Position numbers and translations under genes: made by a program
The notes under the pieces: generated by a model
The model's database searches: none
Told to the model about the DNA's origin: nothing
Seen by the model: the letters and a program-made list of their open reading frames with translations, nothing else
From: Ochrobactrum sp. RH2CCR150
GTDB lineage: Bacteria > Pseudomonadota > Alphaproteobacteria > Rhizobiales > Rhizobiaceae
DNA: 64,000 nt
Direction of reading: 5' to 3'
Assembly: GCA_014138095.1 (NCBI GenBank)
Contig: JACGXE010000006.1
Span: 209,589-273,588, forward strand
Shown here: positions 28,195 to 35,351 of the stretch, one piece after another
Position numbering within the stretch: position 1 is the first letter of the stretch
How the letters are laid out: the number at the start of each line of letters is the position of its first letter

Positions 28195-28374
28195 TTAAAA
28201 CCCTCGTTTAGGGCTGCGAATAGGTTCGCGAGAGAAGAATTCTTGGTCTGCTTTGGTGTCATTCATCGAAGCATCACAGGTTGCGACGCTCGCGCCTGAA
28301 ATGACCGCTATCGCTCCACCCAAAAGGGCCGACGAGAGACACAGCAGTAAAAGAAATACCTTTGGAATAGTCAT
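28195..28374 (-). CDS. trbK: TrbK-like entry-exclusion candidate
   Basis: A 59-aa gene lies exactly between trbJ and trbL, with 2-bp gaps on both sides. The product starts MTIPKVFLLLLCLSSALLGG, a membrane or signal segment, followed by a single Cys33 and a short polar tail (DTKADQEFFSREPIRSPK). The small size, N-terminal hydrophobic anchor, FF-containing tail and the trbJ-trbK-trbL position all fit the TrbK family, which stops a cell from receiving a second copy of the same plasmid. Sequence similarity alone is weak; the position carries the call. Confidence 0.72.
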   Translation of the reverse strand: MTIPKVFLLLLCLSSALLGGAIAVISGASVATCDASMNDTKADQEFFSREPIRSPKRGF

Positions 28375-28376
28375 AG

Positions 28377-29147
28377 TCAGAACCCTACTTTTTCACTTCG
28401 TACAGGCTTCCGATCAAAATACTGCTCATCGGCTGCCGCCTTGGCAGTTTCCTTTTCCGTTGTCGCTGCGAGGTAGTTGCTTTGCAGCGTGATTTGCGTT
28501 GCGGTCAGATCTCGCAGCTTCTGGAGCTGTTGGACGTTCTGCGCTGCAATCTCGTTCCCCGCTTGAATGGCTTGCAGCCGTCCGGTGGCGTTCTGCGATT
28601 GCTGCACAACGCGATTGAGTGCACGATCTTCCTGCTCAAACGCGCCCACGTTCATTCCTGCTGCCCGCATGGCAGAAGTCGCATTTTCGAAGCCCTGCTC
28701 AGACCATTTGCGCTGGCGTTCGCTGATGTTGCCGCCGTCAAACTCACCGGCCGATTTCAGATAGGCGTCGTAATCCTTGAATTGTTCACGGAAGCGCTTG
28801 TCCAAATCGCTGATGTCGCGACCCAAGGTTTTCGTATTGGTGTAAACATCTGCTACGCGTCGAAGGTCGCCAGTGATGGACTGATAAAGGCTTTCAGGCA
28901 GCGCAATGCCCTGCTTAATCATGTCGTCGTACTGGCGCATTTGAGTTTGCAGTTGCTGCGCGGTGTTCAGCGCCGTCTCAACATCTTTCGCGTATTGCAG
29001 CGCCTGCTGCATGGTAGTTGAGCAGTTGGTGCAATAGACCGTGAATGCTTCTGCTTCCGGGGCGTAAAAAGCAGTAACTGGAATAAGAGTGGCAGTCAGC
29101 GAAACAGAGAATGCAGCGCCTGCTAAAAATCGAAGTGATGTTTTCAT
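28377..29147 (-). CDS. trbJ: TrbJ/VirB5-like conjugation protein
   Basis: A 256-aa exported protein with a signal peptide (MKTSLRFLAGAAFSVSLTAT, cleavage near AEA) then VYCTNCSTTMQQALQYAKDVETALNTAQQLQTQM, the diagnostic start of mature TrbJ. The rest is long amphipathic helices rich in Gln and Ala, as in VirB5-type minor pilin or tip proteins. It is the first gene of the leftward block and is followed at 2 bp by trbK. In RP4 TrbJ is needed for mating-pair formation. Here it has no partner T4SS genes in the island. Confidence 0.88.
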   Translation of the reverse strand: MKTSLRFLAGAAFSVSLTATLIPVTAFYAPEAEAFTVYCTNCSTTMQQALQYAKDVETALNTAQQLQTQMRQYDDMIKQGIALPESLYQSITGDLRRVADVYTNTKTLGRDISDLDKRFREQFKDYDAYLKSAGEFDGGNISERQRKWSEQGFENATSAMRAAGMNVGAFEQEDRALNRVVQQSQNATGRLQAIQAGNEIAAQNVQQLQKLRDLTATQITLQSNYLAATTEKETAKAAADEQYFDRKPVRSEKVGF

Positions 29148-29187
29148 TTTGTTCTCCTGAGTATTGGGCCTGTCACTTGAGGCCGGG

Positions 29188-29457
29188 TCATAATGTTTTG
29201 GATTTTTCCTGACGCACGCGGCTCAGGTAAGTGCTCAGCTTGGCGGGCGTCATCTGGACGCCCCGTTTTGCGAGAATCTCGGTGATGGCTTTCAGGGGAA
29301 ATCCCTTCGCCTGCAAGGATGATATTTCATCCTGCAACTCACGAATGACGTCCATCTGGCTCATCCATTGCGGGCCGGGTGTTGCATCCGCCGCTTCCCT
29401 GAGTTGGACTCTCAAACCCTCGATCACTTTGTTAGTGATACGCGGGGATATGCTCAT
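29188..29457 (-). CDS. TraK-like oriT-binding protein (candidate)
   Basis: An 89-aa basic protein. Its second half (VIRELQDEISSLQAKGFPLKAITEILAKRGVQMTPAKLSTYLSRVRQEK) has the layout of a helix-turn-helix that reads DNA, similar in style to the repeat-binding region of RP4 TraK (a long helix, a GY/F turn, then a Y-x-x-R helix). GAGGAG gives a strong ribosome site. In RP4, traK and traJ diverge with oriT between them. The same arrangement holds here with traJ at 29913. It is named by position and fold impression, so it could be another small DNA-binding regulator. Confidence 0.6.
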   Translation of the reverse strand: MSISPRITNKVIEGLRVQLREAADATPGPQWMSQMDVIRELQDEISSLQAKGFPLKAITEILAKRGVQMTPAKLSTYLSRVRQEKSKTL

Positions 29458-29610
29458 ATAAACTCACTCCTCGTAGATATGAATGTTATCAAAAATCATG
29501 AAATAATCTTACAGAATTGAATATAAAAATCGACTTGTGTGGCGTAAAGTTATGTAAATCCAAATATTGGATTGTGCAATCCAATATAATTTTCTTTTTT
29601 CAAAATATTA

Positions 29611-29700
29611 ATTACGCGATTATTTGCGATTAAATGCAATTATCCGCGATGATGCGCGATTTGATGCGATCATATGCAACGATGCGCGAATAAATGCGAT
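29611..29700. repeat. Nine-unit array with exact 10-bp period in the oriT region
   Basis: The pentamer GCGAT (or GCAAT, GCAAC, GCGAA) recurs at 29616, 29626, 29636, 29646, 29656, 29666, 29676, 29686 and 29696, precisely every 10 bases, with mostly A/T between. Such helical phasing gives a stiff or bent DNA and nine same-face protein sites. In RP4 oriT, TraK wraps about 180 bp of bent DNA. By analogy this is the TraK-like binding region. The adjoining 29461-29610 is AT-rich and without a gene. Confidence 0.8.
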
Positions 29701-29781
29701 TTAACGGTTTTTCGGTACTAAAAATGGAAAGTCGGTTGCGCATCGCGTAAAATCGCACGCAGAATGATGGCAAGATGTGTA

Positions 29782-29811
29782 TTGTACCGGTACAAGCTGC
29801 GCCTTTCCCTG
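29782..29811. other. oriT: Candidate oriT core (palindrome and possible nic)
   Basis: TTGTACCGGTACAA (29782-29795) is a perfect 14-bp palindrome. Ten bases later comes TCCCTG (29806-29811), resembling the IncP nic core (ATCCTG) but with one or two changes. Both lie between the phased repeats and traJ, like the inverted repeat and nic of RP4. The nic strand and position are not certain. The rest of the gap to 29912 shows no gene. Confidence 0.5.
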
Positions 29812-29912
29812 TCCAATACCGTGCCTTACTCGCCTGCGGCTCGACGGAATCTTGCTCTGCGAGGCTGGCAGTCGCTACCGCACAATGACAAATCTGACAA
29901 TTTGGAGGCTCT

Positions 29913-30299
29913 ATGAAGAATGTGGCTGACCCTGAACAGGCACCGGTCGGAGCTAGAGGTGGCCGCCCGCGTAACCGGCGCATTGAGGTTTGGTTGACAC
30001 CAAACGAGGAAGCGAAATTGGCGGAAAGAGCCAATGTAACCGGACATTCGCGCTCGGCATACCTTCGCAATGTTGGCCTTAACCACCCGATACGATCCGT
30101 AGTCGATTTGAAGGCTGTCGCAGACCTAGCCAAAGTGAATGGAGACTTGGGCCGCGTCGCGGGCCTGCTCAAGCTCTGGTTGGCCGAGAAGCGCGGACAG
30201 GGAGCGAGGTCAATAGAAGTCGAAACGATGATGCAAGATTTTCGGAAGCTCCAAGAACAAGTTCATCAGATTATGGGGCAAATCGTTCGCGAAAAATAA
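29913..30299 (+). CDS. traJ: TraJ-like relaxosome protein (ribbon-helix-helix)
   Basis: A 128-aa protein that starts after GGAGG. Residues 20-60 (RRIEVWLTPNEEAKLAERANVTGHSRSAYLRNVGL) are a ribbon-helix-helix DNA-binding domain. Then VVDLKAVADLAKVNGDLGRVAGLLKLWL closely matches the RP4 TraJ motif VVD...ELARINGDLGRLGGLLKLWL. TraJ binds oriT next to nic and recruits the relaxase TraI. In RP4 traI follows directly; here no relaxase follows, so the relaxase must come in trans. The MobC family is the alternative name. Confidence 0.85.
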   Translation: MKNVADPEQAPVGARGGRPRNRRIEVWLTPNEEAKLAERANVTGHSRSAYLRNVGLNHPIRSVVDLKAVADLAKVNGDLGRVAGLLKLWLAEKRGQGARSIEVETMMQDFRKLQEQVHQIMGQIVREK

Positions 30300-30305
30300 A
30301 ATGCG

Positions 30306-30593
30306 ATGAACGCATTCACTATACAAGCTGAGCATAGAACTTGGGGACGGTACCGCGATCTGGGGCAGGATCACGACGAAGGTCTTACTATACGGTTAGC
30401 AAACTCAAAAAGCGCGAAAGCGGCGGAAGATGTGAGTTGGAAAACTTGTGAGTGCACGACGATTGCCAATGAAGTGTCTGCGGTTTACAAGTACCATTGG
30501 GCCAGCAGGCGTTTGCTTGAGTTCAACCGCGCGCAGCCTCTGTGTGTCGTGCTAGGAGAATGCGGCGTTGATGTTTGGTTAACCAGGCGTTGA
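30306..30593 (+). CDS. Doubtful small ORF at the missing-relaxase position
   Basis: A 95-aa open frame (MNAFTIQAEHRTWGRYRDLGQ...) begins 6 bp after traJ where RP4-like elements have traI. It has no clear ribosome site and no recognised domain, and no match to relaxase motif I or III. It could be non-coding scar sequence left when a relaxase gene was lost, or a small gene. The 323-bp stretch from 30300 to 30622 holds nothing else except a possible promoter for ietA. Confidence 0.3.
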   Translation: MNAFTIQAEHRTWGRYRDLGQDHDEGLTIRLANSKSAKAAEDVSWKTCECTTIANEVSAVYKYHWASRRLLEFNRAQPLCVVLGECGVDVWLTRR

Positions 30594-30622
30594 TAATTTC
30601 AAGCTGAGCGAGGCTAAAGCAA

Positions 30623-31663
30623 ATGGCGCGTAGTGATCTCTTGTTGTCTATTGTCCGTGCGGGAGCGGAAGGCGACCAGACCACGTTGCGTGCGTCCGTT
30701 GAAGCGCTTGTTGCCGACGAGAAAGCCAAAAATCATAATGTACTTGCAGACCGTCTAGAGCGCGTGCTGAATTCGGTTGCGGTATCAAGCCGCCTTGAGC
30801 AGAAGCAGCTATCCGCTCCCGGTCGAGAAATCGTCATCGAAACTAACCCGCAGCGTCAGTTGTCAGAGCTAATCCTTCCCCTGCCGGTGACAGCGCAAGT
30901 TCGTAATCTTATTGAAGAGCAGTCACGGGCTGACTTGTTAAGAGCCCATGGCGTTCAGCCGCGTCACAAGCTTCTTCTCTCTGGGCCTCCAGGTAACGGT
31001 AAGACATCTGTGGCGGAAGCAATAGCTGAGGCGCTAGCGCTGCCTTTGTTTACTGTTCGTTATGATGCCCTGGTGGGTTCTTTTCTAGGTGAAACGAATA
31101 CGCGGCTTCGTAAGCTATTCGATTACGTTAGAACCAACGCCTGTGTGCTCTTTTTTGATGAGTTTGATGCTATTGGTAAGGAGAGGGGAGACACCCACGA
31201 GACAGGAGAGATCAAGCGTGTTGTATCTTTTCTGCTCATGCAGATAGATCAGCTTCCTAGCTACGTAGTCGCTGTCGCAGCAACCAATCACCATGAGCTA
31301 TTGGACCGTGCTGTATGGCGTAGATTTCAGATGCGGCTAAATGTGCCGCAACCTGATTGGCGGCAGGTGGCCGTTTTGTTATCGCGATACTTCGATGCAT
31401 GGGACGAAAATATAGCGTTATCGCCAGAGAGCCTAGCCAAGCAACTAGAGCCCGTGAGTTTCGCGGAGGCGGTTGAGTTTTGTCAAACCATTAGGCGCAG
31501 GCAGATACTTTCTTTGGGGGCGCTGTCCATGGAGCAAATAATTAGGGAGGAGCTTCGGCATTGGTCGGAGCAAGTGGGGGACGTTAGTGCAAGCCGATCT
31601 GACAAAGCCGATATTGAAACTCGACGAGGCGCAGCCAAGCGCAAGGCAACCGGGGCACGGTAA
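30623..31663 (+). CDS. ietA: AAA+ ATPase of an ietAS-type defence/stability module
   Basis: A 346-aa AAA+ protein. Residues 1-110 are a helical partner domain. The ATPase has Walker A GPPGNGKT (121-128), Walker B VLFFDE (Asp179-Glu180), sensor 1 AATNHHE (Asn222) and an arginine finger at WRRF (about 233). It overlaps the protease gene by 77 nt, so the two are co-translated. Paired AAA ATPase and subtilisin-like protease genes are the ietAS system, first known as a toxin-antitoxin on an Agrobacterium Ti plasmid and later listed as anti-phage (established knowledge, recalled). The cargo position after traJ fits a mobile defence gene. Confidence 0.85.
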   Translation: MARSDLLLSIVRAGAEGDQTTLRASVEALVADEKAKNHNVLADRLERVLNSVAVSSRLEQKQLSAPGREIVIETNPQRQLSELILPLPVTAQVRNLIEEQSRADLLRAHGVQPRHKLLLSGPPGNGKTSVAEAIAEALALPLFTVRYDALVGSFLGETNTRLRKLFDYVRTNACVLFFDEFDAIGKERGDTHETGEIKRVVSFLLMQIDQLPSYVVAVAATNHHELLDRAVWRRFQMRLNVPQPDWRQVAVLLSRYFDAWDENIALSPESLAKQLEPVSFAEAVEFCQTIRRRQILSLGALSMEQIIREELRHWSEQVGDVSASRSDKADIETRRGAAKRKATGAR

Positions 31664-34124
31664 CGCCACGCCGTCGCGTGTGATTGAACGAGACGTTCAA
31701 GGTCAAAGACTCGGACCGAAGCTCCAGCGTCTTCAAGATTTCTTGGCGGCTGGACCTCAAGCAGTGCAAAATCAAGCCGACGGGTTGGCGCCAGAGCGTC
31801 TCCTCGTGTTCGAGGTTACGGGATCAGTAACGGACTTCGCGAAAGCCGTAAGCAAGGTAGAAGGCTTAGCTTTTGCGGGCGAGGATTTGCTCGATCCTGA
31901 TGAGTTGGACGACGATCCACAAGTCTACCTGCTGGTGCCTAACCTCGCTGCGTTGAGACAAATAGTAAATCTTTGGCAAAACTGGCAGAGGGGTGTTGAT
32001 TTACCCCATGGTTTTGCCCCGTGGAAACATCTCTTTTCTCGCCTGCGCGACATTCGTCCGTGGGGACCGCGTGACCGTGTGCGCCCCATGGATCAATCTC
32101 TTTTGCTGGATGCTGTAGGAGCTATCGAGCCCGGAGCGATGCTTCGTCTAGAATGTGAATTGGTTTACCGTGCTTCGGCCGGTACGGCTCAGGCTGCTCG
32201 TAATGCCGTCGCAATTGCGGTGGAGAGTGCAGGCGGACAGGTTGTCAGTTCTGCGAGGCATGAGGCGTTTTCATACGACGCTCTATTGATAGACATGCCT
32301 CGTGAAGAGGTTGTCAAGATCGCAGAGCTGCGCGACGACACCTTAGCCGGACTAGATCCGATAATGTCGATCATGCCGCAGAGCATGAGCACGACTGTCG
32401 AAGAAGGGGAGACGGAAACAATTGGAGTGCCGGATGCCCACACTCCGTTTGAAGAGCCGATAGCTGCGATTTTCGACGCGGTGCCTCTGTCATCGCATCC
32501 TTGGCTAGCTGATTGGCTCACCGTATCAGATCCTCACAATCTTGAGGTACTTTCGGTTGGCCCTCGTGTTCATGGTACAGCCATGGCTTCGATAGTTGTG
32601 CATGGGGATAAGAATGATGCCTCGACGCCTATTGGTCACAAGCTATATTTTAGGAATGTCATGTATGCGCCTCCTCCGGGTCCGTTCGGACCAATGCAGG
32701 AGCGATTTCAGGATAACCGCCTAATTATCGACTTAATGGTAGAGGCCGTTTTGACAATGCGGCAGGAGGGGTTTGCGAACGTCGTTATCGTAAATCTATC
32801 ACTGGGTGATGCAAATAAGCAGTATAGCGATCGGATGTCGGCTTGGGCGCGAGCGATAGACTATCTCTCATATCAGTATGGAGTGCTGTTTATAGTATCC
32901 GGCGGAAATGTTGCTTCTCCATTGATGCTTAGTGCTTACGTCCATCCGGATGATTTTCATGCTGCGGATGATATTGGAAAAAAATCTGCAATCTTGAATG
33001 CGATTGATGCGGTGAAGGCCGATAGACGCATCCTCGCTCCGGCTGAAAGCATTAATGCACTAACCGTAGGGGCTTGGCACGAAGATGGTCTCGCTGCGCT
33101 GCCGCTACCCCATGGGAGATACCATGCCTTTCCTAATTGTAGCATGCCGAACGTCTCATCGGCATTAGGGCATGGCCATAAGGGTGCGATTAAGCCTGAC
33201 ATCCTTCTGCCGGGAGGACGAGAGCATCTTATTCTCTCCCCCGGGTCTCCTCCAGCCTCTGTTCGCCCACAAGGACAGGGAACTCGTTTCGGAGGCATCC
33301 GCGTAGCAGCACCTCCCGTACCGGGCCAGCCGCAGGACCTGTCTGCCTGGATTTTGGGCTCTAGTCCAGCAGCTGCCTACGCAAGCCATACCGCGCACCA
33401 CGTTTATGAGACGCTTGAGCGAGAGTACGGCGTTCTGTTTACTGGTCTTCCAAACCAGCAAAAAGCCACGCTCTTGAAGGCTCTTGTAGCTCATCCCGCA
33501 TCCTGGCAAGGCGCAGACGAGTTCATCACTGCAACTAAGTTCCCTCTTCCCGCAAGTTGGGACCAGATGCGTCGAGAAGTCGCTCGTCATGTCGGATACG
33601 GTTTCGTATCCCCTGCAGATGCTATGAGCTGCGCTTCAGATCGGGCGACGCTTTGGGCTGCTGGCCGTTTGCTGCCTAAGCAGGCAATTTTGTTTAGCGT
33701 GCCGGTGCCAGACGATTTTAGTAGGACTGCTGATGTTAGAGCCGTAAAGGCCACCCTAGCTTGGCTGTCACCAACTCGGCCGGGGCATCAGGCTTATAGG
33801 GCATCCAAGCTGCGCATTATACCTTTATCAGACAATACTAAAAACGCACTCGGTGTGGCGCCCATAGTTGAACCCCCTTGGACGCAGACCGAAGCGGGAA
33901 CGCTAATTCACCGCCAGTGGTCAGGGCAGGCATTCGGTCATTTGGCAGCGGGTGGCACGCTATCCATTCAAGTCCAGAGGGAAAAGGATCAGGGGCCGCC
34001 TCTTGATGACGCCATTCCATTTGGGCTCGTGATCTCTGTCGTGATGAACAACAATGCTAGCATCTATGATGAGGTCTTGGCTCGGGTCGCTGTGAAACCT
34101 CGGAGCCGTATTGCGGTTTCTTAA
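31587..34124 (+). CDS. ietS: Subtilisin-like (S8) protease of an ietAS-type module
   Basis: An 845-aa intracellular S8 protease without a signal peptide. A GTG start at 31587, with GTGGGGG upstream, gives the family's N terminus (LTKPILKLDEAQPS). Residues 1-285 form a non-catalytic N-terminal part. The catalytic residues are Asp297 (AAIFDAVPLSSHP), His329 (RVHGTAMASIV), oxyanion Asn441 (IVSGGN) and Ser593 (LGSSPAAAYAS). A beta-rich C-terminal region ends at 845. All residues of a working protease are present. It is the probable effector, kept in check or triggered by the ATPase. The mechanism is not known from sequence. Confidence 0.86.
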   Translation: MQADLTKPILKLDEAQPSARQPGHGNATPSRVIERDVQGQRLGPKLQRLQDFLAAGPQAVQNQADGLAPERLLVFEVTGSVTDFAKAVSKVEGLAFAGEDLLDPDELDDDPQVYLLVPNLAALRQIVNLWQNWQRGVDLPHGFAPWKHLFSRLRDIRPWGPRDRVRPMDQSLLLDAVGAIEPGAMLRLECELVYRASAGTAQAARNAVAIAVESAGGQVVSSARHEAFSYDALLIDMPREEVVKIAELRDDTLAGLDPIMSIMPQSMSTTVEEGETETIGVPDAHTPFEEPIAAIFDAVPLSSHPWLADWLTVSDPHNLEVLSVGPRVHGTAMASIVVHGDKNDASTPIGHKLYFRNVMYAPPPGPFGPMQERFQDNRLIIDLMVEAVLTMRQEGFANVVIVNLSLGDANKQYSDRMSAWARAIDYLSYQYGVLFIVSGGNVASPLMLSAYVHPDDFHAADDIGKKSAILNAIDAVKADRRILAPAESINALTVGAWHEDGLAALPLPHGRYHAFPNCSMPNVSSALGHGHKGAIKPDILLPGGREHLILSPGSPPASVRPQGQGTRFGGIRVAAPPVPGQPQDLSAWILGSSPAAAYASHTAHHVYETLEREYGVLFTGLPNQQKATLLKALVAHPASWQGADEFITATKFPLPASWDQMRREVARHVGYGFVSPADAMSCASDRATLWAAGRLLPKQAILFSVPVPDDFSRTADVRAVKATLAWLSPTRPGHQAYRASKLRIIPLSDNTKNALGVAPIVEPPWTQTEAGTLIHRQWSGQAFGHLAAGGTLSIQVQREKDQGPPLDDAIPFGLVISVVMNNNASIYDEVLARVAVKPRSRIAVS

Positions 34125-34150
34125 GGCGCTCTTCGCTGTGGCGCCTTGTT
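34123..34150 (+). terminator. Putative terminator after ietS
   Basis: AAGGCGC (34123-34129) and GCGCCTT (34141-34147) flank an 11-base loop immediately at the ietS stop, followed by only GTT. The stem is good but the T run short. The remaining 144 bases up to attR show no gene. Confidence 0.55.
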
Positions 34151-34294
34151 CATCTCTCCCACTTAGTTTCGCGCCACTCTCAGTTCGGGTCCCTTACGCG
34201 GTGCGATTTGCCTGTTCTGGTATTTTGAATGGAATTCATCGACAACATTGTGTCTAACTAAATGAAATAAAGAGGAAATTTATATCAATCGATA

Positions 34295-34307
34295 ATTGAG
34301 TGGGAAT
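34295..34307 (+). repeat. attR: attR, distal attachment core of the island
   Basis: ATTGAGTGGGAAT is an exact copy of the guaA 3' end. It is followed by GATCC, which in frame would give guaA a TGA stop in the island-free chromosome, then a 20-bp-stem terminator. CTGGTATTTT at 34217-34226 resembles the arm-type repeats near int. Confidence 0.88.
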
Positions 34308-34323
34308 GATCCTGCAATAGTCC

Positions 34324-34366
34324 AAAACAAAACCGCCGGAGTTCAAAACTCCGGCGGTTTTGTTTT
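34324..34366. terminator. Bidirectional terminator, ancestral guaA terminator
   Basis: AAAACAAAACCGCCGGAGTT and AACTCCGGCGGTTTTGTTTT form a perfect 20-bp stem with a 3-base loop and T runs in both directions. It probably ended guaA before the island entered and still ends the converging lactonase operon. Confidence 0.9.
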
Positions 34367-34386
34367 GTGGGGTTCACAACAACTGA

Positions 34387-35331
34387 TCAGGGGTATTGCG
34401 CGCCGGTTACGGTGAGATACACCGCGTAAAGCGACTTCGTGGCGGCGATGAACAGGCGGTTGCGACGCGGACCGCCGAAGGTCAGATTAGCGACCGTCTG
34501 CGGCGTCTTGATCTTGCCGAGAAGCGTGCCTTCCGGCGAGAAGCAATGCACGCCATCGCCCGCGCTGGTCCACAGATTGCCATCCGTATCGAAGCGGAAG
34601 CCGTCCGGCAGGCCCTTGTCGATGGTGCAGAACACACTGCCGCCCGACAGGCGCTTGCCACCATCCACAACGTCGAAGACGCGGATATGGCGCGGCGCAT
34701 TCTCGTCGTGGCTATAGGCACTGTCGGCAACATAGAGCTTGGTTTCGTCCGGCGAAAAGGCCAGTCCGTTCGGCTGGTGGAAGTCGGTGACGACGGCATC
34801 GATTTCACCGGTCTTCGGGTCGAGACGATAGACATTCCGCGATGGCTGTTCCGGGTCTGCCTTGTAGCCTTCATAATCCGCCAGGATGCCGTAGGTAGGG
34901 TCGGTGAACCACACGGTTCCATCCGAGCGCACGATGACATCGTTTGGCGCATTCAGCTTTTTGCCCTGATAGCTGTCGACCAACACGGTGATGCTGCCAT
35001 CATGCTCCGTGCGGGTGACGCGACGGCCGCCATGCTCGCAGGTGACGAGACGCCCTTCGCGGTCACGCGTATTGCCATTGGAGAAATTGGACGGGTTGCG
35101 GAAAACGGAAACACCGCCGCCAACTTCGCCTTCAATTTCGCTTCCCGGCACCCAGCGCAGGATGCGCTGGTTCGGGATATCGCTCCACAGAAGGCAGTTC
35201 AGGTCGTTGAACCAGACCGGACCTTCCGCCCAGCGGCAGCCGTTGTAAAGTTCGTCCAGATCGGCGCTCGGCACGATCATCTGCTTGAAACGTTCGTCGT
35301 GGATTTCGTAGATCGAAACAGTCTGAGACAA
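34387..35331 (-). CDS. SMP-30/gluconolactonase-family protein
   Basis: A 314-aa six-bladed propeller. Metal-binding residues are visible in RWAEGPVWF (Glu), NAPNDVIVRSDGTVWFTDPTYG (Asn) and ADSAY. HQPNGLAFSPDETKLYVAD is the family core. Related enzymes hydrolyse sugar or aldonic acid lactones in the cytoplasm. It is the last gene of the leftward sugar ABC operon (20 bp after a permease), which suggests the imported sugar is oxidised to a lactone. The exact sugar is unknown. Confidence 0.87.
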   Translation of the reverse strand: MSQTVSIYEIHDERFKQMIVPSADLDELYNGCRWAEGPVWFNDLNCLLWSDIPNQRILRWVPGSEIEGEVGGGVSVFRNPSNFSNGNTRDREGRLVTCEHGGRRVTRTEHDGSITVLVDSYQGKKLNAPNDVIVRSDGTVWFTDPTYGILADYEGYKADPEQPSRNVYRLDPKTGEIDAVVTDFHQPNGLAFSPDETKLYVADSAYSHDENAPRHIRVFDVVDGGKRLSGGSVFCTIDKGLPDGFRFDTDGNLWTSAGDGVHCFSPEGTLLGKIKTPQTVANLTFGGPRRNRLFIAATKSLYAVYLTVTGAQYP

Positions 35332-35351
35332 GGAAAATCACTCCAGAAAAA

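Larger units (their letters stand above)
21599..34307. mobile_element. guaA-integrated mobilizable genomic island (12.7 kb) carrying ietAS
   Basis: The ends are a 13-bp direct repeat, ATTGAGTGGGAAT, at the guaA 3' end and at 34295-34307. Contents in order: tyrosine integrase, paired palindromes, AlpA-like regulator, RPA-type replication initiator, iterons and AT-rich origin region, two unassigned genes, a small membrane gene, trbL-trbK-trbJ, traK-like gene, phased repeats and oriT candidate, traJ, then ietA-ietS. Large parts are clearly richer in A+T than the flanks. No relaxase, coupling protein or VirB4-like ATPase is present, so the element cannot transfer alone. Integration of islands at guaA is established knowledge for this bacterial group. 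Confidence 0.9.

Noticed and set aside
29611..29700. Coding microsatellite or CRISPR
   Set aside because: The unit is 10 bp with degenerate A/T spacers and lies outside any gene between divergent transfer genes; a structural or protein-binding array explains it better.
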